Positions 1 through 9,296 are shown, counted from the stretch's first letter. The stretch: DNA of 64,000 nt from CAUSKK01 sp963532425 (GCA_963532425.1 CAUSKK010000008.1:30947-94946), one strand, 5' to 3'. Made by a program: numbers and translations. The notes: generated from the sequence alone by a model not told the origin.

Positions 1-430
1 GAAGCGCTTCAGGGGAACCCTTAACCAAGGGCAACGATGCCGAGCGCTTACCCGAAACGAAGCGCTTCGTTTGAAACCCCTCTGATGGCAACGGGGCAAA
101 GCGCTTCCCTGGGAGAACTGGGAAAACCCCGGCCCGGCCGGGGGCCGGGGCGAAGCACTTCGGGCTGGAACTCAGCTTTCGAGCGAAGCGCTTCAACCGG
201 AGCAAATTTGAAAAGAGGGGAGCGCTTCGGACTGGAAAGACGGGGGGCGCGGCCTTTCATGTCATCGGGCCCGAAATAGGGAAGCGCTTCCCTGGCGCCC
301 CGGGAACGAAGCGCTTCGGTTCCGGCCGGCTTCAAACCGGAGGAAGCGCTGGGCCCCTCGTCCTTCCGGAATGAAACGCTTTCCCGCGGCCAGAAAAAAG
401 CAATGCCCCCGGCGCCAGCGCCCGGCGGCC
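1..430. repeat. GAAGCGCTTC palindrome block upstream of leuS
   Basis: No credible gene is present. Around ten exact or near-exact copies of the palindrome GAAGCGCTTC occur (for example at 1, 58, 185, 291 and 308), separated by unrelated GC-rich spacers. Short ORFs crossing it read as strings of EAL, KRF and SAS, which is just the palindrome translated in three frames. Variants with one damaged arm (GGGAGCGCTTC) or a changed centre (GAAGCACTTC near 154) are mixed in. Confidence 0.85.
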
Positions 431-437
431 CTCGGTT

Positions 438-443
438 TATAAT
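438..443 (+). promoter_or_regulatory. Possible -10 box of leuS
   Basis: TATAAT lies 33 bases before the leuS ATG, in a locally AT-richer stretch. No convincing -35 hexamer is seen. Confidence 0.35.
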
Positions 444-476
444 TGCCTCCCTTTATCCCTCTGAGATTCTTCATCT

Positions 477-3056
477 ATGCAAGCAAACTATCTGGCGCAG
501 GAAATCGAGCGCAACCTTCAACAGCGGTGGGCCGAGGAAAAAACCTTTGCCGCCACCATCGACCCGAGCAAAGAAAAATTCTACTGCCTGTCCATGTTTC
601 CCTATCCCTCCGGCCGGCTGCACATGGGCCACGTGCGCAACTACACCATCGGCGACGTCATCGCCCGCTACCAGCGCATGCAGGGCAAAAACGTGCTCCA
701 GCCCATGGGCTGGGATGCCTTCGGCATGCCGGCGGAGAATGCGGCCATGAAAAATCAGGTGGCCCCGGCCCAGTGGACCTACGCCAACATCGCCTACATG
801 CGCGACCAGCTCAAGGCCCTGGGCTATGCCATCGACTGGGACCGGGAAATCGCCACCTGCCGGCCGGAGTACTACCGCTGGGAACAGTGGCTGTTTACGA
901 AGCTCTACGACAAGGGCCTGATTTATAAGAAGCTCGGCACGGTGAACTGGGACCCGGTGGATAACACCGTCCTCGCCAACGAGCAGGTCATTGACGGCCG
1001 CGGCTGGCGCTCCGGGGCGCTGGTGGAGAAGCGAGAAATCCCGATGTACTACTTCAAAATCACCGCCTATGCCGATGAGCTGCTGGCCGGCCTGGATACG
1101 CTGGAATGGCCGGAGCGGGTGAAAATCATGCAGCGCAACTGGATTGGCAAATCCAACGGCGCCCGCATTCGCTTCCGGGTGCGCGGCCGGGACGAGACGG
1201 TGCAGGTCTACAGCACCCGGCCCGATACGCTGCTGGGCGCCACCTATCTGGCCATTGCCGCCGAACACCCGCTGGCCCAGGCCGCCGCCGCCCATAATCC
1301 GGCGCTGCAAAACTTCATCGCCGAGTGCCAGGCTGGTTCCGTGGCCGAGGCCGATTTGGAAACCCTGGAAAAACGCGGCATGGCCACCGGCCTGGTGGCG
1401 GAACACCCCCTCAACGGCGAAGCGCTGCCCATCTGGGTGGCCAACTACGTGCTCTGGGGCTACGGCGACGGCGCCGTCATGGCTGTGCCCGCCCACGACG
1501 AACGGGACTTTGAATTCGCCCATAAATACAGCCTGCCCATCAAACCCGTGGTGGCCGTGGCCGGCGTGGACTATGACCCGGCCGTCTGGCAGAAGGCCTA
1601 CGGCGACAGGGAGGGTGTACTCATCAACAGCGCCGAATTCAACGGCCTGAGCTGCGCCGAGGGTCAGAAGGCCATCACCGCCAAGCTGGCCAGCCTTGGC
1701 GCCGGCGAGGCCACCACCCAATATCGCCTGCGCGACTGGGGCATCAGCCGCCAGCGCTACTGGGGCTGCCCCATTCCCATGCTGCGCCAGGACGACCGGG
1801 AATTCCCGGCGCCGGCGGCCAGCCTGCCGGTGGTGCTGCCCGAGGATATGATTCCGGCGGTCGGTTCGCCGCTGAAGGCCACGACGGCCGAAGCGCTTCG
1901 CTTCCAGAACACCGAACACCACGGCCGGCCGGCCGTGCGGGAAACGGACACCCTAGATACCTTCGTCGAATCGAGCTGGTATTTCTTCCGCTATCTGTCG
2001 CCGCGCTACGAGGAGGGCATGGTGGAGCCGGCGGCGGCGGCCTACTGGGGCCAGGTGGACCAGTACATCGGCGGCATTGAGCACGCCATTCTGCACCTGC
2101 TCTACGCCCGCTTCTTCACCAAACTGATGCGCGATGAGGGGCTGGTGTCCATCGACGAGCCCTTCAAGCGCCTGCTCACCCAGGGCATGGTGCTGGCCGC
2201 CACCTGGTACCGGGAGGGCGTCGACGGCAAGCGGGACTGGTTCAATCCGACCGAGGTCGAGCCCCAGCTGGACGACAAGGGCCGGGTCATCGGTGGCACG
2301 CTGATTAAAGACGGCCAGCCGGTCAGCTACGGCGGCATGGAGAAGATGTCCAAGTCCAAGAACAACGGCGTGGACCCGGAAGACCTGCTGCGCCGCTACG
2401 GTGCCGACACCGCCCGGCTCTATACCATCTTTACGGCGCCGCCGGAAAGCACGCTGGAATGGTCGGACAACGGCGTCGAGGGCGCCCATAAATTCCTGAA
2501 ACGGCTGTGGAGCTATGCCTATGACCACCGGGCCGCCGTCGATTTCGGGCCGGTGCAGCACGAAGCGCTTAATGACAAGCACAAGAAAATCCGCCACAGC
2601 ATTCACAGCGAGCTGCGCAGTGCCCGCTATGACTACGGCCGCAACCAGTTCAACACCGTGGTGTCGGCGGCCATGAAGATTTTCAACGCCCTGGGCGAGA
2701 TTGAGGCGGCCGAAACCCGGCTGCGCGGCGAGGGCCTGCGCCTGCTGCTGCTGGTGCTGGCGCCCATCGTGCCGCACATCACCGCCCAGCTCTGGCAGGA
2801 TTTGGCCCTGGACGGCGATATTCTCACCACGGCCCTGCCCGAGCCCGATGCCGAAGCGCTTCGCCTGGCCAGCATCAATCTGGTGGTGCAAATCAACGGG
2901 AAAAAACGGGCCGAGGTGGCGGTGCCGGCCGAGGCCAGCGACGAGGAAATCCGTGCCCTGATTCTGGCCGACGCCGAAGTGCAGCGCAGTCTGGCCGGCG
3001 CGACGCCGAAGAAATTCGTCATCGTCCCCGGCCGGCTGGCCAATCTGGTGGTTTGA
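477..3056 (+). CDS. leuS: Leucyl-tRNA synthetase
   Basis: Class I aminoacyl-tRNA synthetase that attaches leucine to tRNA-Leu in the cytoplasm and edits mischarged products. The 859-residue length is normal for the bacterial enzyme. The HIGH motif appears as HMGH at residues 49-52 and KMSKS at about 623-627. The region between holds the long CP1 editing insertion typical of LeuRS, and the C-terminus ends in the usual anticodon-binding and C-terminal domains. The ATG at 477 fits the family N-terminus, although its ribosome-binding site is weak. The stop overlaps the start of the next gene (TGATG), so the two are probably co-transcribed. At least three palindrome copies lie inside the gene, read as EAL. 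Identification is secure. Confidence 0.98.
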   Translation: MQANYLAQEIERNLQQRWAEEKTFAATIDPSKEKFYCLSMFPYPSGRLHMGHVRNYTIGDVIARYQRMQGKNVLQPMGWDAFGMPAENAAMKNQVAPAQWTYANIAYMRDQLKALGYAIDWDREIATCRPEYYRWEQWLFTKLYDKGLIYKKLGTVNWDPVDNTVLANEQVIDGRGWRSGALVEKREIPMYYFKITAYADELLAGLDTLEWPERVKIMQRNWIGKSNGARIRFRVRGRDETVQVYSTRPDTLLGATYLAIAAEHPLAQAAAAHNPALQNFIAECQAGSVAEADLETLEKRGMATGLVAEHPLNGEALPIWVANYVLWGYGDGAVMAVPAHDERDFEFAHKYSLPIKPVVAVAGVDYDPAVWQKAYGDREGVLINSAEFNGLSCAEGQKAITAKLASLGAGEATTQYRLRDWGISRQRYWGCPIPMLRQDDREFPAPAASLPVVLPEDMIPAVGSPLKATTAEALRFQNTEHHGRPAVRETDTLDTFVESSWYFFRYLSPRYEEGMVEPAAAAYWGQVDQYIGGIEHAILHLLYARFFTKLMRDEGLVSIDEPFKRLLTQGMVLAATWYREGVDGKRDWFNPTEVEPQLDDKGRVIGGTLIKDGQPVSYGGMEKMSKSKNNGVDPEDLLRRYGADTARLYTIFTAPPESTLEWSDNGVEGAHKFLKRLWSYAYDHRAAVDFGPVQHEALNDKHKKIRHSIHSELRSARYDYGRNQFNTVVSAAMKIFNALGEIEAAETRLRGEGLRLLLLVLAPIVPHITAQLWQDLALDGDILTTALPEPDAEALRLASINLVVQINGKKRAEVAVPAEASDEEIRALILADAEVQRSLAGATPKKFVIVPGRLANLVV

Positions 3057-3529
3057 TGCCGTTCTATCTGCTGCTGGGTCTGCTGGCCGGCCTCGCCGCC
3101 GCCAGCCAGTCGCCCATCAATGCCCGGCTGGCCCAGACACTGGGCGGCCTGCCGCTGCTGGCGGCGCTGCTGTCCTTTGCCATCGGCACGCTGGCCCTGC
3201 TGGCCCTGGCCGGTTGGCGCGGCCAGCTCGGCGCCCTGGCCGGACTGGGAAGCGCTCCCCTCTGGCAGCTCAGCGGCGGCCTGCTCGGGGCGGTGTTTGT
3301 CTTTATCACCGTGTCGCTGGTGCCGAAGCTGGGGGTGGCCACCCTGTTCTTTCTGATTGTGCTCGGCCAGATTGGCGGCGCCCTGCTCATCGACCGGCTC
3401 GGCCTGTTTGGCCTGCCGGTGCGAGCGCTGAGCGGGCCGAAGCTGGCCGGCCTGGCCCTGCTGCTGCTCGGCCTGCTGCTCTTCTGCTTCGGCGAGGGCT
3501 GGTGGGCCCTGCTGACGCGGAGAAATTGA
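3056..3529 (+). CDS. DMT-family membrane protein, YdcZ/DUF606-like
   Basis: A 157-residue, very hydrophobic protein with about five membrane segments and almost no soluble loops. The opening (FYLLLGLLAGLAAASQSPIN) and the Gly/Leu-rich helices with SLVPKLGVATLFF resemble the YdcZ (DUF606) branch of the drug/metabolite transporter superfamily, whose members are half-length EamA-like proteins. The substrate is unknown. The ATG at 3056 overlaps the leuS stop, and a TTG one codon upstream is a less likely start. It sits between leuS and nnrS in what appears to be one transcription unit. The family call is from pattern recognition; the transport role is inferred. Confidence 0.75.
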   Translation: MPFYLLLGLLAGLAAASQSPINARLAQTLGGLPLLAALLSFAIGTLALLALAGWRGQLGALAGLGSAPLWQLSGGLLGAVFVFITVSLVPKLGVATLFFLIVLGQIGGALLIDRLGLFGLPVRALSGPKLAGLALLLLGLLLFCFGEGWWALLTRRN

Positions 3530-3548
3530 GGTTTTTAGGGATTTTTTG

Positions 3549-4766
3549 ATGAAATTTGCTGATTTTTGCCGCCGGCCCATTTTTAATCTGGGCTTCCGTA
3601 TCTTCTTTCTTTCCTCGGCGCTCTCGGGCGCCTTCTTTATGCTCTGGTGGCTGCTGAGCTACTCGGCCCACTGGCCGCTGCCGGTGGGGGCGCTGAAACT
3701 GCCCCAGTACTGGCACGGCCACGAAATGCTCTTCGGCTTCGGCGTGGCTGTGGTCGGCGGCTTCCTGCTCACGGCGGTGCAGAACTGGACCGGCGTCCCC
3801 ATGCCCAAGGGCGAGAAACTCTTCTGGGTTTGGCTGCCCTGGCTGCTGGCGCGGCTGGTCTTTCTCGTCGCCCCGGCCCTGGCCCTGCTCGGCGGGCTGT
3901 TAGATTTGGTTTTTAGCCTGTTGCTGGCCTCGGCGGTGCTCAGGGCCTGCCGCGCGGCCGAGGGCCAGCTGAAACGCCAGGCCGGCATCATCGCCAAGCT
4001 CTATCTGCTCGTGCTGGCCAACGGCCTGTTTCTGCTCGGCCTGCTGACGAAGCTCAGCCTGATGCGGAGCAGCCTCTATCTGACCCTGTTCGTCATCATC
4101 GGCCTGGTGATTACCATCGGCCGTCGCGTCATGCCGTTTTTCACCCGCAACGGCCTGATGCCCCAGGGCGTGCAGTTCGAGCCCAAAAACGATGAACGGC
4201 TGGATAAGTGGTGCCTCAACAGCTTTTTGACCTTCTTCTTTCTGGAACTGCTGACCCTGCACTTCGCCAGCCCCTGGCTGCAGGTGCCGGCCTCGCTGGC
4301 GGCCCTGGCCACCGGTGTGCTCAATGCCAAGCGCCTGGCCGGCTGGTTCCACCCGGGCATTTTCCGGGTGCCGCTGCTCTGGTCGATGTTCTTTGCCTTC
4401 GCCACCATGATTGTGGGCTTCGGCCTCTACGCCCTGCAGGCCTTCGGCGGTCGCATCAGCGATTCCCTGGCCATGCACTCCTTCGCCCTCGGCGGCATCG
4501 GCATGATGGTGCTGTCGATGATGGGTCGGGTCAGCCTCGGCCACACCGGCCGCAACATCATGGCGCCGCCGGGAACGCTCATCGTCGGCCTCTGGCTGCT
4601 GGTGCTGGCCTATGGCGCCCGGGTGCTGCTGCCGCTGCTCTGGCCGGCCCAAATGGTCTTCGGCATCTGGCTGGCCCAAAGCGCCTGGATAGGGGCCTTC
4701 GGCCTGCTGATTTATAGCTATACGCCCATCTGGCTCAGCCCACGCATCGACGGCAAAAAAGGTTGA
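3549..4766 (+). CDS. nnrS: NnrS family haem-copper membrane protein
   Basis: A 405-residue integral membrane protein with roughly twelve hydrophobic helices. The N-terminus (RRPIFNLGFRIFFLSSALSG), the HGHEMLFGF motif near residue 57, and the later MHSFALGGIGMMVLSMMGR and LGHTGR segments are hallmarks of NnrS. Family members bind haem and copper and are linked to protection from nitric oxide and nitrosative stress in denitrifiers and pathogens. The ATG at 3549 is chosen over an in-frame TTG just before it. It follows the DMT gene by 19 bases. No nitrite or nitric oxide reductase genes are in this window, so the link to NO here is by family only. Confidence 0.9.
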   Translation: MKFADFCRRPIFNLGFRIFFLSSALSGAFFMLWWLLSYSAHWPLPVGALKLPQYWHGHEMLFGFGVAVVGGFLLTAVQNWTGVPMPKGEKLFWVWLPWLLARLVFLVAPALALLGGLLDLVFSLLLASAVLRACRAAEGQLKRQAGIIAKLYLLVLANGLFLLGLLTKLSLMRSSLYLTLFVIIGLVITIGRRVMPFFTRNGLMPQGVQFEPKNDERLDKWCLNSFLTFFFLELLTLHFASPWLQVPASLAALATGVLNAKRLAGWFHPGIFRVPLLWSMFFAFATMIVGFGLYALQAFGGRISDSLAMHSFALGGIGMMVLSMMGRVSLGHTGRNIMAPPGTLIVGLWLLVLAYGARVLLPLLWPAQMVFGIWLAQSAWIGAFGLLIYSYTPIWLSPRIDGKKG

Positions 4767-4849
4767 ATGGGCTATATAATATTTGCCCTAATCACGTCTA
4801 AAAAAACTTTCAACAGATAATTATCTATTTTTTTAAAGGCATTAATGCA

Positions 4850-7012
4850 ATGGCAAAAAAAGCAAAAGAAACCATAGATTCCCAAGCGAAGGTTAAGCGG
4901 AGCAGTGCCGGCGGAAAATATTTCAGCCTAATCATATACATCACGCTCTTCTTGCTCATTACCTTGGGAATGTTGGCTTTAGGGGTCTATAACACCCGTA
5001 GCGCCGCAAATAAGAATAAGGTGGTGAATATCACCAGTGAAATGGAAAACGCCACCCAGCGCCTTTCCAAAAACATTATGGACATTGATATTTACCTTAA
5101 TGCCGAAATTCGCAAAACCCCGGACCGCGATTGGGTTGCCATTAGTGCCCTGCCCCAGGCCTCCCAGTACCGACTGAGTGAGCTTAAGAGCCTGCGCGAT
5201 ATCCTCGACACCAACCTGGAGGCCCTGCAGCAGGGGGGCAACGCCATCAGCACCCACGATGGCAGTATGGTTAAGGTGGAGAAAATCGGCGCCGACAGCA
5301 TTGCCTATAAAAACCTGGTCAGCGCCAACAACATTTGGCAGCTCTATAAGGGTCTGATTGATAGCCTGGTGGCCGACTCGGAGCAGCTCGGCATTCTCTA
5401 TGCCAAGAACTCGGAATTCCTTGTGGACTACAGCCGCAACTACGTGACGCCGCTGCTCTTCGACCTGTCGAAAATCACCGAGGCCCTGAACCAGGACATC
5501 GCCAGCGAAGCCCGCTTCTTTGAGCAGGTGCAGTACGGCGGCATGGCCCTGGCAGCGCTGATTTTCGCCTTTATCGTCTTCGGGGCCCTGCGCCAGCTCT
5601 TCCGCAACGATGCCGCTCTGGCCGTGGCCAGCCAGGAAATGTACGAAATCATGAGCTCGGTGAACGAGGGCCTCTTCCTGGTGGACAAGGAACTGAACAT
5701 CGGTAACCAGTACTCCAAACGGCTGGAGGAAATCATGGGCCGCCAGGACTTTTCCGGCCGCAACCTGCTTGACCTGCTGAAGGATTTGGTCAGCAAGGAG
5801 GAGCTGGAAACCACCCAAACCTTCATTGACCAGCTCTATTCCGAATGGGTGGTAGAAGACCTCATCGACGACCTCAACCCGCTGAACCGCATCTGCGTGA
5901 AGGAGGAGGGCAAGCCGGATAAATATCTGGATTTCAAATTCTTCCGCGTAATCCTCAACAACAAAATCGAACGGGTGCTGGTGAACGTCAGCGACACCAC
6001 GGAAATGGTGCTGCTGCAGGAAAGCCAGAAGGCGCAGAAGGAGCAGGAAGGCCAGGAGCTGGAAATGCTCAACATCATTCTGAACACCAACACCAACGTG
6101 CTGACCTCCTTTATCCATGAAAGTAAAACCAAGCTGGAGGAAATCAACCGGGCGCTGAAATCCCAGAGCACCACCCAGCGCGAGCTTAAGGACAAGGTCG
6201 CCTACATCGCCCGGCTGATTCACAGCATCAAGGGCGAGGCCTCGTCGGTGAAACTGACGCGCATGGTCAGCATCTGCGAAACCTTTGAAGATGCCCTGGC
6301 CACCATGAAAAACGCCCACATTCTGCGCGGCCAGGACTTCCTGGCGCTGGTGGTGTGGCTGGAAGACCTGTTCCGCCTCTTCGACATCCTCGATGGCTAC
6401 AGCAAGCGGCTGAACAGCAACGGCGCCGGCCCGGCCATCGCTGCCTCCCTGGCCGAGAAGGAAAGCCAGAGCGCCTACTTCAAGAAGTTCATCGCGGACA
6501 TCGCCGAGCGCACCCACAAGCAGGTGAATCTGCAGGTGGAGGGCTTCGACGACATTCCGCTGAGCGAATCGGTGCAAACCAAGCTGCGCGGCATTGCCAT
6601 TCAGCTGCTGCGTAACGCCGTGGTGCACGGCATCGAAAGTCCGGAGGAGCGCCGCGCCCGGGGCAAACCCGAGGCCGGCACCCTGCATCTGCGCCTGCGC
6701 CAGGAAAATGGCGGTCTGGTGCTGGAGGTGGAAGATGACGGCAACGGCATCAACTTCGACGCCATCCGCGCCAAGGCCATCGCCAACGGCCACCGGCCCG
6801 AGGACGTGCAGGCCATGAACCAGCAGCAGCTCTATAACCTGATGTTCAGCAGCGGCTTTTCCACCGCCCAGGAGCAAACCGAAGACGCCGGCCGGGGCGT
6901 GGGCATGGACATCATCAAGGCCAGCGTCAAAGAAATGGGCGGTCGCATCAACATCGCCACCGAAGCCGCGCGCTTCACCCGCTTTAGATTTAATTTTCCC
7001 CAACCCGCTTAA
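4850..7012 (+). CDS. Membrane CheA-like histidine kinase with Hpt domain (module 1)
   Basis: A 720-residue sensor kinase. Visible order: short basic N-terminus; membrane helix about 25-46; extracytoplasmic region about 50-225; second helix about 228-247; PAS-like segment about 258-380 (SVNEGLFLVDKELNIG); an Hpt helix with IHSIKGEASS, whose His458 is the likely phosphorylation site; and a HATPase domain with the N box (RNAVVHGIESPEERR, Asn about 589), EDDGNGI and DAGRGVGMDI. This is the CheA type of HATPase, but no CheW-like P5 domain follows, so coupling to chemoreceptors through CheW is unlikely. The CheY-like and CheX-like genes follow at once. A paralogous trio lies at 26200-29125 on the other strand. 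The first ~200 bases are AT-richer than the rest. The signal sensed is unknown. Confidence 0.85.
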   Translation: MAKKAKETIDSQAKVKRSSAGGKYFSLIIYITLFLLITLGMLALGVYNTRSAANKNKVVNITSEMENATQRLSKNIMDIDIYLNAEIRKTPDRDWVAISALPQASQYRLSELKSLRDILDTNLEALQQGGNAISTHDGSMVKVEKIGADSIAYKNLVSANNIWQLYKGLIDSLVADSEQLGILYAKNSEFLVDYSRNYVTPLLFDLSKITEALNQDIASEARFFEQVQYGGMALAALIFAFIVFGALRQLFRNDAALAVASQEMYEIMSSVNEGLFLVDKELNIGNQYSKRLEEIMGRQDFSGRNLLDLLKDLVSKEELETTQTFIDQLYSEWVVEDLIDDLNPLNRICVKEEGKPDKYLDFKFFRVILNNKIERVLVNVSDTTEMVLLQESQKAQKEQEGQELEMLNIILNTNTNVLTSFIHESKTKLEEINRALKSQSTTQRELKDKVAYIARLIHSIKGEASSVKLTRMVSICETFEDALATMKNAHILRGQDFLALVVWLEDLFRLFDILDGYSKRLNSNGAGPAIAASLAEKESQSAYFKKFIADIAERTHKQVNLQVEGFDDIPLSESVQTKLRGIAIQLLRNAVVHGIESPEERRARGKPEAGTLHLRLRQENGGLVLEVEDDGNGINFDAIRAKAIANGHRPEDVQAMNQQQLYNLMFSSGFSTAQEQTEDAGRGVGMDIIKASVKEMGGRINIATEAARFTRFRFNFPQPA

Positions 7013-7032
7013 GTAGTAGGAAAAAGCACACA

Positions 7033-7413
7033 ATGTATAAATTGATGATTGTCGATGACTCCAACATCATTCGGAATCGGATTGAACGTAGCCTGCGCGA
7101 CCTGAACATCGAAGTGGTCGCCACGGCCAACAATGGCGAAGTGGCCATTCAACTCTTCAAGGAACACCACCCTGACCTGATTACCATGGACTTGACCATG
7201 CCCAAGGTGGACGGCCTCGAATGCATTCAGCAGATTAAGGCCCTGTCCGCCGACGTCAGCATTCTGGTGGTTTCGGCCCTGTCCGACCGTAAAACCGGCC
7301 TCAAGGCGCTGCAGTACGGCGCCCGGGGCTTCATCTGCAAACCATTCACCGAGGAGCAGCTGGTACTGGCGCTGGGCAAACTGATTCAGCAGAAACAGCT
7401 GCAACAGAAATAG
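7033..7413 (+). CDS. CheY-like single-domain response regulator (module 1)
   Basis: A 126-residue receiver domain with no output domain. The acidic pocket is Asp8-Asp9 (MYKLMIVDDSN), the phosphoacceptor Asp53 lies in ITMDLTMPKVDG, the Ser/Thr switch is in VVSALSD, and the conserved lysine is in the CKPF motif. It should receive phosphate from the kinase encoded 20 bases upstream and act by protein contact rather than DNA binding. The next gene is a CheX-like candidate phosphatase. The paralogue at 26649-27011 has the same MYKLMIVDDS opening. The downstream target is not apparent. Confidence 0.93.
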   Translation: MYKLMIVDDSNIIRNRIERSLRDLNIEVVATANNGEVAIQLFKEHHPDLITMDLTMPKVDGLECIQQIKALSADVSILVVSALSDRKTGLKALQYGARGFICKPFTEEQLVLALGKLIQQKQLQQK

Positions 7414-7421
7414 GAGGGCCC

Positions 7422-7871
7422 ATGAACGAGGAAGATTTGGACATCTTTGTCCAGGGTGTCAAAAACTACTTTGACCAGATTGCCGATGAGGAACTGAGCA
7501 TCGGCACCGCCTATCTGGTCTCCAACGCCATGCCGGCGGCCCGGGATTACACCGGCGTCATCACCATCACCGGCCGCTATCGCGGCATTGTCTATTTCAC
7601 CGCCCCCAAGGCGCTGCTCGAACGGATGCTGGTCTGGCTCGGCGAACAAACCATCAACGAGGAATTCCTCACCGACCTGGTCGGCGAGGTGGCCAACACC
7701 ATCGCCGGCAACGCCCGCAGTGAGCTCGGCGAAGAATTTGAAATTTCCGTGCCCTTTGTGGTGCGCGGCGCCCCCAGCGAAATCGCCCTGCCGCGCAAGG
7801 ACCGCAGCTTTGTGATTCCCCTGAGTTGGCGCCAGCAGGAAGCGTTCATCGTCATCTCGCTGGTCAGCTAA
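7422..7871 (+). CDS. CheX-like phosphatase-family protein (module 1)
   Basis: A 149-residue protein of the CheC/CheX/FliY family, whose best-known members dephosphorylate CheY-P. The conserved helix signature is seen as LVGEVANTIAGNAR, with Glu89 and Asn92 in the positions of the family's catalytic Glu and Asn. Other typical pieces are DYTGVITITG and the SFVIPL strand. It begins 8 bases after the receiver gene, with GGAGGG as the ribosome-binding site. Phosphatase activity on the neighbouring CheY-like protein is inferred from family and context. A paralogue is at 26200-26649. Confidence 0.85.
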   Translation: MNEEDLDIFVQGVKNYFDQIADEELSIGTAYLVSNAMPAARDYTGVITITGRYRGIVYFTAPKALLERMLVWLGEQTINEEFLTDLVGEVANTIAGNARSELGEEFEISVPFVVRGAPSEIALPRKDRSFVIPLSWRQQEAFIVISLVS

Positions 7872-7879
7872 TCCCCCCC

Positions 7880-7910
7880 AAGCGCTTCCCTCCGAAGCGC
7901 TTCTTTTTTT
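7880..7910 (+). terminator. Intrinsic terminator built from two GAAGCGCTTC copies
   Basis: Two copies of the palindrome (7880-7887 and 7894-7903) are separated by a short loop and followed by seven T residues. Paired with each other they form a strong stem. It lies just after the CheX-like stop codon. Confidence 0.7.
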
Positions 7911-7925
7911 AAGGAGAAAAATTCC

Positions 7926-9296
7926 ATGCTTAATCCCCTCCTGGCCCTGTCGCCGCTGGACGGCCGCTATGCCGACACCCTGGGCCCGCTGCGGCCGCTG
8001 CTCTCCGAATATGGCCTGATTAAAGCCCGGGTGCGGGTGGAACTGCGCTGGCTGGAGGCCCTCGGCGACGAGCCGCTTATTGCCGAAGTGCCGCCGCTAT
8101 CCGAGGCCGCCCGTGCCCTCTTTGACCGCATCATCACCGCCTTCAGCCTGGAGGACGCCGAGGCCATCAAGACCATTGAAGCCACCACCAACCACGACGT
8201 CAAGGCCGTGGAATACTGGCTGAAACAGCGCTGCGCCGAGGTGCCGGAAATCGCCGCCATCAGTGAATTTATCCATTTCGGCTGCACCTCCGAGGACATT
8301 AACAATCTGGCCTATGCCCTGCTGCTGCGCGAAGCGCTCGATGCCGTGCTGCTTCCGGCGCTGACCCAGCTATGGGAACGGCTCCAGACCCTGGCCCACG
8401 AGCTGGCCGCCGTGCCGATGATGAGCCGCACCCACGGCCAGCCGGCCACGCCCACCACCCTGGGCAAGGAGCTGGCCAACGTGCAAAAACGGCTGGAACG
8501 GCAGCTCCTGGCCCTGGGAAAGCAAGAATTTCTCGGCAAAATCAACGGCGCCGTCGGCAACTACAACGCCCACCGGGTCGCCTATCCAGCTGTGGACTGG
8601 CCGGCCCTGGCCTCGCGCTTCGTGCGTGAGCGGCTGGGACTGACTTTCAACCCCTACACCATTCAGATTGAGCCCCATGACTACATGGCCGAGCTCTTCC
8701 ACGGGCTGGAGCGGGTGAACAGCATTCTACTGGATTTGAACCGCGACCTCTGGGGCTACATTTCCCTCGGCTATTTCAAACAGAAGGTCAAGGCCGGCGA
8801 GGTGGGCTCGTCCACCATGCCGCACAAGGTCAATCCCATCGACTTCGAGAACTCCGAGGGCAATCTCGGCATCGCCAACGCCCTGCTCGTTCATCTGGCC
8901 GCCAAGCTGCCCATTTCCCGCTGGCAGCGCGATTTAACCGACAGCACGGTGCTGCGCAATGTGGGCGTGGCCCTGGGCCAGAGTCTGCTGGCCTACCGGG
9001 CCCTGGGGCGCGGTCTGGACAAGCTGGAGCTGAACGCCGCCGCCCTGGAGGCCGATTTGGCCGCCAACTGGGAACTGCTGGCCGAACCCATTCAGACGGT
9101 GATGCGCCGCTATGGCCTGCCCCAGCCCTACGAGCGCCTCAAGGCCCTGACCCGGGGCCAGGCCGGCATCGACGCCGCCACCCTGCATCGGTTCATCGGC
9201 GAACTGGAACTGCCCGAGGCTGCCAAGGCCGAACTGCTGGCCCTGACCCCGGCCACCTATCTGGGCTACGCCGAGGAGCTGGCCCGGCGCAGCTAG
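7926..9296 (+). CDS. purB: Adenylosuccinate lyase
   Basis: This enzyme splits adenylosuccinate to AMP and fumarate, and SAICAR to AICAR, at two steps of purine synthesis. The 456-residue length fits the gammaproteobacterial form. The N-terminus (LLALSPLDGRYAD) and the fumarase-superfamily signature GSSTMPHKVNPIDFENSEGN around residues 297-316 are diagnostic, and THGQPATPTTLGKE carries the catalytic-His region. The ATG at 7926 has an AAGGAG ribosome-binding site. It is monocistronic, with a repeat-type terminator before it and a hairpin terminator after it. purD and purN are also in this window but not linked to it. Confidence 0.98.
   Translation: MLNPLLALSPLDGRYADTLGPLRPLLSEYGLIKARVRVELRWLEALGDEPLIAEVPPLSEAARALFDRIITAFSLEDAEAIKTIEATTNHDVKAVEYWLKQRCAEVPEIAAISEFIHFGCTSEDINNLAYALLLREALDAVLLPALTQLWERLQTLAHELAAVPMMSRTHGQPATPTTLGKELANVQKRLERQLLALGKQEFLGKINGAVGNYNAHRVAYPAVDWPALASRFVRERLGLTFNPYTIQIEPHDYMAELFHGLERVNSILLDLNRDLWGYISLGYFKQKVKAGEVGSSTMPHKVNPIDFENSEGNLGIANALLVHLAAKLPISRWQRDLTDSTVLRNVGVALGQSLLAYRALGRGLDKLELNAAALEADLAANWELLAEPIQTVMRRYGLPQPYERLKALTRGQAGIDAATLHRFIGELELPEAAKAELLALTPATYLGYAEELARRS

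Noticed and set aside
471..1922. Long antisense ORFs over leuS, lon, secD, smc and other genes
   Set aside because: They are shadows produced by GC-rich codon bias; the sense strand holds complete, well-known proteins.
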